The position numbers were made by a program, and so were the translations under genes. A stretch of 40,807 nt of DNA from JBDLRH01 sp039800165 (GTDB lineage Bacteria > Pseudomonadota > Gammaproteobacteria > Burkholderiales > Burkholderiaceae_C): NCBI GenBank assembly GCA_039800165.1, contig JBDLRH010000132.1, positions 1-40,807 of the forward strand, in the 5' to 3' direction. Positions within the stretch are counted from its first letter, which is position 1. Every line of letters begins with the position of its first letter. The notes under the pieces are model-generated. The model did not search any database. It was not told the DNA's origin and worked only from the letters and a program-made list of their open reading frames with translations. Below, in pieces: positions 15,072 to 22,587 of this stretch.

Positions 15072-16261
15072 GGGGGCGAGCTGCGGCCCGCCGGGATCGG
15101 CACCAGCCGGTCGTCGGCGGTGTAGCGGGCAAAGAAGATGTTGCGCGCCGACAGCGCCTCGTGCCGCGTGGCGGTGAAGGGCTGCGCATAGCGCTGGATC
15201 AGGCCGTCATAGGGCCCGAGCTGCTCCATCGCATCGCGCACCTTGCGCCGGTCGGTGGTACCGGCTTTCTGGATGGCTCGTGCCAGCAGGTGCGTCAGGT
15301 CATAGGCGTGGGCCACGCCCACCGGGCTCTTGACGTGCTCGGGGCCGCTCACACCCCAGCGACGCTGCAGCGCCGACAGCACGCGCCGCGCCGCAGGCGT
15401 GTTCTGGCCGATGAAGCTGTAGGTCTGGATCACGGCCAAGTCCACTTGTTCAAGCGCATCGCCTGCCAGCTTGGGAAACTCGCCGCCGGTGATGCCCCAG
15501 TGGCTGATGATGGGCAGGCGCTGCTCTTTGGGCAGGGCCGCCACCTCCTTGACCAGGATCGAGCCTTCGCCCTCGTTGGCCACCAGCACGATGGCCTGGG
15601 CGCCGGCAGCGCGCAGCTCCTGATAGGCGCCGATCAGTGACGCATCACCCCAGTTGTACCAGCGGTGCCCGGTGAGCTTGACCTTGCTCGCGGCCACGGC
15701 CTTTTCAATCGCCGCCTTGTTGCTGCGGCCCCAGGCGGTGTTGGGCAGCAACATGCCGATGCTGGAGGCCTTGTGCTGCTGCTCGGCAAAGCGCACGAAG
15801 GCGGGGCCGGCCCATTCGTCCTTGAGCGACAGGCGGAAGGTGTAGCTTGGCCGCTGGCTGTGGTCGGTGAAGCCGTCAGCCGAGCCCCAGGGGTTGAGCA
15901 TCAGCAGCCCCAGCTCGTGCACCAGCGGCACCGCTTCGATGTAGATCGGGCTGAACTTGCCGCCAAACACGGCCACGAGGTCGGGCTTCTTGGCCAGTTC
16001 GCGCAGGTTGTCCAGGCCAATCGCGGTGATCGAACGGTTGTCGCGCACCACCAGTTCGAGCGGCCGGCCGCCGAGCACGCCGCCGGCCTTGTTGATCTCC
16101 TCGATGGCGATCTCGATGCCCTGTTGCACCGCCTGCGCCGAGGTGCTGGTCCGGTGGCCGAACTCGGCATCGATGCCGATGTACACCGGCGCCGCCGCTT
16201 GAGTACCACCCGCCCAAGCCAGCACCAGCCACAGCAGTGAACGCCACCACGCTTTCGACAT
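15068..16261 (-). CDS. LivK-like periplasmic ABC-type substrate-binding protein
   Basis: The 397-residue product has a signal peptide (MSKAWWRSLLWLVLAWAGG, probable cut after TQA or A near residue 23). A type 1 periplasmic binding fold of the branched-chain amino acid/amide class follows: YIGIDAEFGHRTST, GIEIAIEEINKAGGVLGGRPLELVVRDN and VAVFGGKFSPIYIEAVPLV. A GTG at 16270 is in frame, but ATG at 16261 has AGAGG at a better distance. No permease or ATPase genes are adjacent. Instead the stop overlaps the start of a hybrid histidine kinase, so it more likely serves as a ligand-binding sensor subunit than as a transporter part. The ligand is unknown. Confidence 0.9.
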   Translation of the reverse strand: MSKAWWRSLLWLVLAWAGGTQAAAPVYIGIDAEFGHRTSTSAQAVQQGIEIAIEEINKAGGVLGGRPLELVVRDNRSITAIGLDNLRELAKKPDLVAVFGGKFSPIYIEAVPLVHELGLLMLNPWGSADGFTDHSQRPSYTFRLSLKDEWAGPAFVRFAEQQHKASSIGMLLPNTAWGRSNKAAIEKAVAASKVKLTGHRWYNWGDASLIGAYQELRAAGAQAIVLVANEGEGSILVKEVAALPKEQRLPIISHWGITGGEFPKLAGDALEQVDLAVIQTYSFIGQNTPAARRVLSALQRRWGVSGPEHVKSPVGVAHAYDLTHLLARAIQKAGTTDRRKVRDAMEQLGPYDGLIQRYAQPFTATRHEALSARNIFFARYTADDRLVPIPAGRSSPP

Positions 16262-16294
16262 GCTCCGCACCTCTTGTTTGAATTTCGCACAACT

Positions 16295-16318
16295 GTAACA
16301 CGCGCTACCTCGTGTTAC
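16295..16318. promoter_or_regulatory. 8-base inverted repeat upstream of the binding-protein/kinase pair
   Basis: GTAACACG (16295-16302) and CGTGTTAC (16311-16318) form perfect arms around an 8-base spacer in a locally A+T-richer stretch 34 bases before the ATG at 16261. The spacing of arm centres (16 bases) is compatible with a dimeric repressor or activator site. A stem-loop in the leader is the alternative. No regulator gene is adjacent. Confidence 0.4.
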
Positions 16319-16418
16319 TTCAAACTATAGGGCGGGCAGCGTCCCTCGCCGTGCGAGCGATTCTCACACGTTTGACAAATATCAATGCTTCAACGCGAAG
16401 CCGGCACGCGGTTGGCGT

Positions 16419-16454
16419 GCACGGCGCCTGCTTCGCAGGCCACGGGCGCCGTGC
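16419..16454 (-). terminator. Large hairpin downstream of aspS
   Basis: Perfect 10-base arms GCACGGCGCC (16419-16428) and GGCGCCGTGC (16445-16454) enclose a second small hairpin, CCTGC-TTC-GCAGG (16427-16439). The element lies 25 bases beyond the aspS stop. There is no strong T run on the minus strand, so intrinsic termination is likely but not certain. Confidence 0.5.
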
Positions 16455-16479
16455 CAGCGCCCGCCCGGGGAGACCGCGC

Positions 16480-18276
16480 TCAGGCCGCTTGCGGGTTGCG
16501 CAGGCGGATGTGCAGCTCGCGCAGCTGCTTCTCGTCGACCATGCTCGGCGCCTGCGTCAGCAGGCACTGCGCGCGCTGCGTCTTCGGGAAGGCGATCACG
16601 TCGCGGATGGACTCGGCGCCGGTCATCAGGGTGACGATGCGGTCCAGGCCGAAGGCCAGGCCACCGTGCGGGGGCGCGCCGTACTGCAGCGCATCGAGCA
16701 GGAAGCCGAACTTGAGCTGCGCCTCCTCGGGCGTGATCTTCAGCGCGTCAAACACCTTCTGCTGCACATCAGCGCGGTGGATGCGCACCGAGCCGCCGCC
16801 GATTTCCCAGCCGTTGAGCACCATGTCGTAGCCCTTGGCGATGCAGCGCTCGGGCTCGGTCGCCATCCAGTCCTCGTGGCCGTCCTTCGGCGCAGTGAAG
16901 GGGTGGTGCACCGCGGTGTAGCGCTGGGCTTCCTCGTCGAACTCGAACATCGGGAAGTCCACCACCCACATCGGCGCCCAGCGGTCCTCGAACAGGCCGC
17001 TCTTCTTGCCGAACTCGCTGTGGCCGATCTTGATGCGCAGCGCGCCGATCGCGTCGTTGACGACCTTGGCCTTGTCGGCGCCGAAGAAGATCAGGTCGCC
17101 ATCCTTGGCACCGGTGCGCTTGAGGATCTCGGCGATGGCCCTGTCGTGCAGGTTCTTCACGATCGGGCTTTGCAAACCGTCGCGACCCTTGGCGGCCTCG
17201 TTGACCTTGATCCAGGCCAGGCCCTTGGCGCCGTAGATCTTGACGAACTCGGTGTAGCCATCGATCTCGCCGCGGCTCATCTCGCCGCCGCCCGGCACGC
17301 GCAGCGCCACCACGCGCCCGCCCTTGCTTTGCGCCGGCGTGCTGAACACCTTGAAGTCCACATCGGCCATCACGTCGGTGAGCTCGGTGAACTCGAGCTT
17401 GACGCGCAGGTCAGGCTTGTCCGAGCCGAAGCGACGCATCGCCTCGGCGTAGGCCATCACCGGGAACTCGCCCAGATCGATGCCCAGCGTGTTGCGGAAC
17501 ACCGTGGTGATCATCCCCTGGAACATCGCGCGGATTTCTTCTTCGGTGAGGAAGGAGGTCTCGATGTCGATCTGGGTGAACTCGGGCTGGCGGTCGGCGC
17601 GCAGGTCTTCGTCGCGGAAGCACTTGGTGATCTGGTAGTAGCGGTCGTAGCCGGCCACCATCAGCAGCTGCTTGAACAGCTGCGGCGACTGCGGCAGCGC
17701 AAAGAACTGCCCGTCGTGCACGCGGCTGGGCACCAGGTAGTCGCGCGCGCCCTCGGGCGTGCTCTTGGTGAGCATCGGCGTTTCGATGTCGACGAAGCCG
17801 TTGGCGTCCAGAAACTTGCGCACTTCCATCGCCACGCGGTAGCGCAGCATCAGGTTGTTCTGCATGTAGGGGCGGCGCAGGTCGAGCACACGGTGCGTCA
17901 GGCGCGTGGTCTCCGACAGGTTGTCGTCCTCCAGCTGGAACGGCGGCGTGACCGACGGATTGAGCACCTTGAGCTCGTGGCACAGGATCTCGATCTGGCC
18001 ACTCTTGAGCTTTTCGTTGGTGGTGCCGGCCGGGCGCGCGCGCACCAGGCCCTTGATCTGGATGCAGAACTCGTTGCGCAGGCCCTCGGCCTCCTTGAAC
18101 ATCTCGGGGCGGTCGGGGTCGCAGACCACCTGCACATAGCCCTCGCGGTCGCGCAGGTCGACGAAGATCACGCCGCCATGGTCGCGCCGGCGGTTGACCC
18201 AGCCGCACAGGGTCACGGTTTGGCCCAGCAGGGCTTCGGTCACGAGACCGCAGTAGGTCGTACGCATCTGGGACAT
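16480..18276 (-). CDS. aspS: Aspartate--tRNA ligase (probably non-discriminating)
   Basis: The 598-residue protein is a full-length bacterial AspRS. It has an N-terminal anticodon-binding OB domain (1-110), class II catalytic blocks including CFRDEDLRADRQPEFTQIDIE (motif 2) and GLAFGLDRIVTLMTG (motif 3, near residue 540), and the inserted GAD domain between them. It charges tRNA with aspartate. The anticodon-recognition loop reads RRRDHGG with H33. In Pseudomonas aeruginosa the equivalent His31 marks a non-discriminating enzyme that also makes Asp-tRNA(Asn) for GatCAB, whereas E. coli has Leu there. The assignment as non-discriminating rests on this residue alone. ATG at 18276 follows the DUF502 gene by 27 bases. 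Confidence 0.97.
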   Translation of the reverse strand: MSQMRTTYCGLVTEALLGQTVTLCGWVNRRRDHGGVIFVDLRDREGYVQVVCDPDRPEMFKEAEGLRNEFCIQIKGLVRARPAGTTNEKLKSGQIEILCHELKVLNPSVTPPFQLEDDNLSETTRLTHRVLDLRRPYMQNNLMLRYRVAMEVRKFLDANGFVDIETPMLTKSTPEGARDYLVPSRVHDGQFFALPQSPQLFKQLLMVAGYDRYYQITKCFRDEDLRADRQPEFTQIDIETSFLTEEEIRAMFQGMITTVFRNTLGIDLGEFPVMAYAEAMRRFGSDKPDLRVKLEFTELTDVMADVDFKVFSTPAQSKGGRVVALRVPGGGEMSRGEIDGYTEFVKIYGAKGLAWIKVNEAAKGRDGLQSPIVKNLHDRAIAEILKRTGAKDGDLIFFGADKAKVVNDAIGALRIKIGHSEFGKKSGLFEDRWAPMWVVDFPMFEFDEEAQRYTAVHHPFTAPKDGHEDWMATEPERCIAKGYDMVLNGWEIGGGSVRIHRADVQQKVFDALKITPEEAQLKFGFLLDALQYGAPPHGGLAFGLDRIVTLMTGAESIRDVIAFPKTQRAQCLLTQAPSMVDEKQLRELHIRLRNPQAA

Positions 18277-18286
18277 GGCTTCACTG

Positions 18287-18302
18287 CCGCCCGCACGGGC
18301 GG
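18287..18302 (-). other. Small GC-rich hairpin between DUF502 gene and aspS
   Basis: CCGCCC (18287-18292) and GGGCGG (18297-18302) form perfect 6-base arms around GCAC, directly after the DUF502 stop and just before the aspS start. With no T run it is more likely an mRNA processing or attenuation structure than a terminator. Confidence 0.35.
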
Positions 18303-18303
18303 T

Positions 18304-18951
18304 TCACTTGATGTTGGGGTTGGACGGTCCGCCGGGCACCACAACGCCCATGGACACGATGTACTTGAGCGCGTCGTCCACGCTCATCTTGAGTTCGACG
18401 CACTCGCTGGCACGCGCCATCACGAAGTAGCCGCCGGTGGGGTTGGGCGTGGTCGGCACATACAGGCTGACGTAGTCGCCCTGCAGGTAGTTGGTGACGT
18501 CGCCCCCCGGCTTGCCGGTGACGAAGGCGATCGTCCACAGGCCCTCGCGCGGCCACTGCAGCAGCACCGCCTTGCGAAACGCGTTGCCGGTCTCGGAGAA
18601 CAGCGTGTCCGACACCTGCTTGACGCTCAGGTAGATGGAGCGCACCACCGGAATGCGGCCCAGCAGCCCGTGCCACCAGCGCAGCAGCGTGCGGCCGAAG
18701 ATGTTGCTGGCCGCCGCGCCGATGACCAGCAGCAGCACCAGCGCCAGGATCACCCCGAAGCCCGGGATGTGCATGCCCAGCAGCTTGTCGGGCTGCCACT
18801 GCGGCGGCAGGATGACCAGCGTCTTGTCCAGCGTGTCGACGATCCACTCGATCACCCAGACGGTGATGATCAGCGGCACCACCACCAGCAGGCCGGCAAA
18901 GATCCACTTGCGCAGGGCTGCCAGGGGCGTCGTTCGGTGGGGTTGGGTCAA
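18304..18951 (-). CDS. DUF502 family inner-membrane protein
   Basis: The 215-residue protein has two hydrophobic segments, at about 16-36 (IFAGLLVVVPLIITVWVIEW) and about 68-90 (GFGVILALVLLLVIGAAASN). A soluble domain with the family blocks VRSIYLSVKQVSDTLF and YVPTTPNPTGGYFVM follows. Its function is unknown. A location next to aspS and an FmdB-like gene is conserved in betaproteobacteria. The longest supported start is a TTG at 18951. No ATG or GTG is in frame before the first membrane segment, and the ribosome site is poor, so the start is less sure than the rest. Confidence 0.88.
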   Translation of the reverse strand: MTQPHRTTPLAALRKWIFAGLLVVVPLIITVWVIEWIVDTLDKTLVILPPQWQPDKLLGMHIPGFGVILALVLLLVIGAAASNIFGRTLLRWWHGLLGRIPVVRSIYLSVKQVSDTLFSETGNAFRKAVLLQWPREGLWTIAFVTGKPGGDVTNYLQGDYVSLYVPTTPNPTGGYFVMARASECVELKMSVDDALKYIVSMGVVVPGGPSNPNIK

Positions 18952-19029
18952 GGTGGGGCCGCCGTGAGGGGAAGGGGTGGATCGGGACGACTCGAAACGA
19001 ATCGCGAAAAAGGGCGCCGGGTGCGCCGC

Positions 19030-19401
19030 TCAGTGGCAGGCGCAGGAGCCGCCGCAACCCGCCGCGCCGGCCGATGCGGTCGCCGATTCGGTCTTGCCGG
19101 AATCGGATGCGCCCGCGCTGCCGCCCTCCGCCGGCTTGGAATCGCCACCGCTCGCCGCAGTGCTCGCGCCGGCCGCCGCGCCTGAAGCAGTACCTGCGGC
19201 GGCGCCAGCGGCAGTGTTGCCGCCACGGAAGTCGGTCACGTACCAGCCCGAGCCCTTGAGCTGGAAGCCGGCGGCCGTCAGCTGCTTGGCAAAGCTCGCC
19301 CGGCCGCAAGCCGGGCACTCGGTCAGCGGCGCATCGGAAATTTTCTGCAGAACGTCCTTGCTGTGCCCGCAGGACCCGCATTTGTAGGCGTAGATTGGCA
19401 T
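19030..19401 (-). CDS. FmdB-like zinc ribbon protein with long low-complexity tail
   Basis: Residues 1-45 are the FmdB/CxxC zinc ribbon, with cysteines C8-x2-C11 and C29-x2-C32 (MPIYAYKCGSCG, ECPACG). They are followed by a FQLKGSGWYVTDF block typical of the family. The rest, to residue 123, is an Ala/Gly/Ser-rich stretch ending in CGGSCACH, a second cysteine cluster that might bind metal. Family function is unproven, and regulatory or metal-related roles are proposed. It probably opens the operon with DUF502 and aspS and has its own promoter candidate at 19433-19438. ATG at 19401 is the clear start. Confidence 0.9.
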   Translation of the reverse strand: MPIYAYKCGSCGHSKDVLQKISDAPLTECPACGRASFAKQLTAAGFQLKGSGWYVTDFRGGNTAAGAAAGTASGAAAGASTAASGGDSKPAEGGSAGASDSGKTESATASAGAAGCGGSCACH

Positions 19402-19412
19402 GGCGTCTCAGC

Positions 19413-19435
19413 AATTGAAAGCAAAGCCTTCAATT
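19413..19435. promoter_or_regulatory. Inverted repeat overlapping the fmdB -10 region
   Basis: AATTGAAAGC (19413-19422) and GCCTTCAATT (19426-19435) are 10-base arms with one mismatch around AAA. They overlap the candidate -10 box and the start of the fmdB leader. An operator or a leader hairpin would both fit. Confidence 0.35.
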
Positions 19436-19438
19436 ATA
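19433..19438 (-). promoter_or_regulatory. Candidate -10 box (TATAAT) of the fmdB-DUF502-aspS operon
   Basis: On the minus strand the hexamer reads TATAAT, an exact sigma-70 consensus, 32 bases before the fmdB ATG. The matching -35 position reads GCGCTC and is poor, so the promoter may need an activator or rely on the -10 element. Confidence 0.5.
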
Positions 19439-19439
19439 G

Positions 19440-19469
19440 GAGCGCCCCCGCCCGAGAGCGCCCCCGCCC
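19440..19469. repeat. Tandem GAGCGCCCCCGCCC direct repeat
   Basis: Two identical 14-base copies lie at 19440-19453 and 19456-19469 with a period of 16 bases, between the symporter 3' end and the fmdB promoter. Short tandem GC-rich repeats of this kind have no assigned role. Confidence 0.5.
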
Positions 19470-19498
19470 CGCTTTGCCCTGGCAGCGGCACCCGCCGC

Positions 19499-20944
19499 TC
19501 AGTGGCGGTGCGGCACCGCGTGGCCGCGGTTGGCAATCACCTGCGGCGCGAGCGAGCCCACCACCATCAGCACCGCCGAGACGAACAGGCCGATCAGGTT
19601 GGCCGGAATCATCGACTCGGGCGCAACGGCGGTGGCCGTGAGCCACGCGCCCACGCCGCCGATGGCGGAGAACAGCGCACCCTGGGTGTTGGCACGCTTC
19701 CAGTACGCCCCCGCCACCAGCGGAATGAAGGCGCCGGTCAGCGTGACGTTGTAGGCGTTTTGCACCATCTCGTACATGGTGCTCTTGCTGTTGAGCGCAA
19801 ACACCAGCGCGCAGGCGGTGAAGGTCACCAGGATGATGCGCAGCGTCAGCAGGAACTGGCGGTCGCTCATGTTCGGCACGAAGGGCCGCAGCACGTTCTC
19901 GGTGAACAGCGAGGTGGGCGCCAGCAGCGCGCCCGATGCGGTGGACAGGATGGCCGACAGCAGCGCGCCGAAGAACAGCACCTGCGCCCACAGCGGCATC
20001 TTGCCCAGCACCAGGTCGGGCAGGATGCGCTGGATCTCGCGCGCGTCTTCGGCCTCGAACAGCTTGCCCAGGCCCGGGTCGGCCACGAAGGCCGCGTAGG
20101 CGATGAAGATCGGCACGAAGGCAAAGCAGAAGTACACCAGGCCGCCGATGACGGTGCCGCGCACGGCGGTCTTCTCGTCCTTGGCCGAGGTCATGCGCTG
20201 GAACACGTCTTGCTGCGGGATCGAGCCGAAGGCGAAGGCGAAGAACGCACCGGCCATGGCCCACCAGCCGGCGCTGTCCGACGGGAAGAAGTTGAGCTTG
20301 CCGTCTGCCGCCGCCTGCGAAATCACCTTGGTGGCGCCACCCGCCAGGTCGCCGACCAGCACCGCCACCAGCGTCAGGCCGATCAGGATGACGACGGTCT
20401 GGAACAGGTCAGTGAAGGCCACCGACCACATGCCGCCGAAGATGGTATAGACCAGCACCACACCCGCGCCGATCAGGATGGAGGTGTTGAAGTCGATCGC
20501 ACCGCCTGACAGCACATGGATGACGAGGCCCAGCGCGGTGAGCTGCGCCGAGGTCCAGCCGAGGTATGAAGCGACGATGGCCACGCTGGTCAGCACCTCC
20601 ACGCCCTTGCCATAGCGCTGCTTGTAGAAGTCGCCGATGGTCAGCAGGTTCATGCGGTAGAACAGCTTGGCAAACAGCAGCGCGGCCAGCACCAGGCACA
20701 GCGAGGCGCCAAACGGGTCGCCGGGGATGCCCTGCAGGCCGTCCTTGGCGAAGGTGGCCGACACCGACAGCACCGTCTCGGCGCCGAACCAGGTGGCGAA
20801 CACGCAGGCCACGTTCATGTACAGCGGCAGGCTGCGGCCCGCGACCATGTAGTCGGCGGCAGTGCTCACGCGGCGGGCGGCCAGCAGGCCGATGACGATG
20901 GTCACCAGCAAGTAGGCGACCACAAAGAAGATCAGTGAACTCAT
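19499..20944 (-). CDS. Sodium:solute symporter (SSS family)
   Basis: The 481-residue protein has about 13 hydrophobic segments in SSS order. Characteristic stretches are RRVSTAADYMVAGRSLP after the first helix, CVFATWFGAETVLSVSATFAKDG, YTIFGGMWSVAFTDLFQ, AFAFGSIPQQDVFQRMTSA and GALLSAILSTASGALLAPTS, the last two lining the sodium and substrate sites. It couples sodium entry to uptake of an organic solute such as an amino acid, pantothenate or carboxylate, with the substrate not resolvable. I chose ATG at 20944 because AAGGAG stands 7 bases upstream and it starts the first helix. The frame is open 15 codons further. It lies apart from the fmdB operon, with 97 bases between. Confidence 0.92.
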   Translation of the reverse strand: MSSLIFFVVAYLLVTIVIGLLAARRVSTAADYMVAGRSLPLYMNVACVFATWFGAETVLSVSATFAKDGLQGIPGDPFGASLCLVLAALLFAKLFYRMNLLTIGDFYKQRYGKGVEVLTSVAIVASYLGWTSAQLTALGLVIHVLSGGAIDFNTSILIGAGVVLVYTIFGGMWSVAFTDLFQTVVILIGLTLVAVLVGDLAGGATKVISQAAADGKLNFFPSDSAGWWAMAGAFFAFAFGSIPQQDVFQRMTSAKDEKTAVRGTVIGGLVYFCFAFVPIFIAYAAFVADPGLGKLFEAEDAREIQRILPDLVLGKMPLWAQVLFFGALLSAILSTASGALLAPTSLFTENVLRPFVPNMSDRQFLLTLRIILVTFTACALVFALNSKSTMYEMVQNAYNVTLTGAFIPLVAGAYWKRANTQGALFSAIGGVGAWLTATAVAPESMIPANLIGLFVSAVLMVVGSLAPQVIANRGHAVPHRH

Positions 20945-21000
20945 CAGGCAACTCCTTGGTGAGCAAAGCGGCGCCGCCGGCGCAGCCACACGGCGGGCGC

Positions 21001-21006
21001 ATTCTA
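21001..21006 (-). promoter_or_regulatory. Candidate -10 box for the symporter gene
   Basis: TAGAAT on the minus strand lies 57 bases before the symporter ATG in the gap after ubiB. The -35 position, inside the last codons of ubiB, reads TTTGGT, a weak match. This is tentative. Confidence 0.25.
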
Positions 21007-21021
21007 GGTGCGCTCAGGCCT

Positions 21022-22587
21022 TCACCAAAGCCGCACCCGCATAACCACTTGCATCGCAAGCAATCCCAAAGCAAAACCGATGCCACCGAATATCAGGGTT
21101 TGCAGCAATCGGTTGGTGCGGCGCTGCTCGCGCAACAGCTCTTCCATGTCCTTGCGCGGCTGCCTGTGGGCGTCGCGCAGGTAGTCGTGCAGCAACCGAG
21201 GCAGGTCGGGCAGCATCTTGGCGTAGCGCGGCGCCTGCGCCTTGAGCTCTTCCCAGAGCTTTTGCGGGCCCACCTGCTCGAGCATCCACTTCTCGAGGAA
21301 CGGCTTGGCGGTGCTCCACAGGTCCAGCTCGGGGTCGAGCTCGCGGCCCAGGCCCTCGATGTTGAGCAGCGTCTTTTGCAGCAGCACCAGCTGCGGCTGG
21401 ATCTCCACCTGAAAGCGGCGCGAGGTCTGGAACAGCCGCATCAGCACCATGCCGAGCGAGATTTCCTTGAGCGGGCGGTCAAAGTACGGCTCGCAGACCG
21501 AGCGGATGGCCGCCTCGAGCTCGTCGATGCGGGTGTCCGGCGGCACCCAGCCGCTTTCCACATGCAGCTCGGCCACGCGCTTGTAGTCGCGCCGGAAGAA
21601 GGCGGTGAAGTTCTGCGCCAGGTATTCCTTGTCGAACTCGGTGAGCGTGCCGACGATGCCGAAGTCCAGCGAGATGTAGCGGCCGAAGGTCTCGGGCGCG
21701 ATGCTCACCTGGATGTTGCCCGGGTGCATGTCGGCATGAAAGAAGCCGTCGCGAAACACCTGGGTGAAGAAGATGGTGACGCCGTCGCGCGCGAGCTGCG
21801 CGATGTCCACGCCGGCCTCGCGCAGCCGGTCGACCTGGCTGATGGGCACGCCATTCATGCGCTCCATCACGATCACTTCGGGGTGGCAGAAATCCCAGAA
21901 CATTTCCGGAATCAGCACCAGGTTCAGGCCGGCCATGTTGCGGCGCAGCTGCGCGGCGTTGGCCGCCTCGCGCACCAGGTCGAGCTCGTCATGCAGGTAC
22001 TTGTCGAACTCGCCGACCACCTCGCGCGGCTTCAGGCGCTTGCCGTCCGACGACAGGCTCTCGACCCAGCCGGCCATCATGCGCATGAGGCTCAGGTCTT
22101 TCTCGATGACCGGCAGCATGCCCGGGCGCAGCACCTTGACCGCCACCTCGCGCTCGTCGCCGTCGCGGGTGCGGATGGCCGCAAAGTGCACCTGCGCGAT
22201 CGAGGCGCTGGCCACCGGCTGGTGATCGAAGCGCACGAAGATCTCGGCCAGCGGGCGGCGGAAGGCGCGCTCGATGGTCTGCACCGCCACCGCCGAATCA
22301 AACGGCGGCACGCGGTCCTGCAGGCGGGCCAGTTCGTCGGCGATGTCGGCAGGCAGCAGGTCGCGCCGGGTGGACAGCACCTGGCCGAACTTCACGAAGA
22401 TCGGGCCCAGGCGCTCGAGCGCTTCGCGCAGGCGCTGGCCACGCGGCGCGCGCAGGTCGCGGCCCAGGGAAACAATGCGCGCCACCAGCAGCAGCCCGCG
22501 ATGGCGGAAGCTGCTGAGCACCAGTTCGTCCAGACCGTACCGCAGCACGATCCAGACGATGAACACCCCGCGCAGGAAACGCGTCAT
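21022..22587 (-). CDS. ubiB: Ubiquinone biosynthesis regulatory kinase UbiB
   Basis: The 521-residue protein belongs to the UbiB/ADCK atypical kinases needed for coenzyme Q synthesis. The family's KxGQ motif is K66-F-G-Q69, followed by the Ala-rich nucleotide loop VASASIAQVH (125-134), K151 in VAVKVLRPG, and the catalytic GFFHADMHPGNI block with a DFG segment (SLDFGIVGTL). Two C-terminal hydrophobic segments (about 490-515) anchor it in the inner membrane. It is thought to act as an ATPase helping the aromatic Q intermediates reach soluble Ubi enzymes. ATG at 22587 overlaps the ubiJ stop by four bases, as expected for joint expression. Confidence 0.96.
   Translation of the reverse strand: MTRFLRGVFIVWIVLRYGLDELVLSSFRHRGLLLVARIVSLGRDLRAPRGQRLREALERLGPIFVKFGQVLSTRRDLLPADIADELARLQDRVPPFDSAVAVQTIERAFRRPLAEIFVRFDHQPVASASIAQVHFAAIRTRDGDEREVAVKVLRPGMLPVIEKDLSLMRMMAGWVESLSSDGKRLKPREVVGEFDKYLHDELDLVREAANAAQLRRNMAGLNLVLIPEMFWDFCHPEVIVMERMNGVPISQVDRLREAGVDIAQLARDGVTIFFTQVFRDGFFHADMHPGNIQVSIAPETFGRYISLDFGIVGTLTEFDKEYLAQNFTAFFRRDYKRVAELHVESGWVPPDTRIDELEAAIRSVCEPYFDRPLKEISLGMVLMRLFQTSRRFQVEIQPQLVLLQKTLLNIEGLGRELDPELDLWSTAKPFLEKWMLEQVGPQKLWEELKAQAPRYAKMLPDLPRLLHDYLRDAHRQPRKDMEELLREQRRTNRLLQTLIFGGIGFALGLLAMQVVMRVRLW

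Noticed and set aside
16372..16377. TTGACA on the plus strand in the gap between the binding-protein gene and aspS
   Set aside because: No -10 box at 16-18 bases and no plus-strand gene follows. It would read antisense into aspS.
12474..18276. Long plus-strand open frames opposite the histidine kinase (12474-15125) and aspS (16312-19185)
   Set aside because: Same reason: Gln/His/Arg-rich translations without recognisable domains, antisense to well-defined genes.
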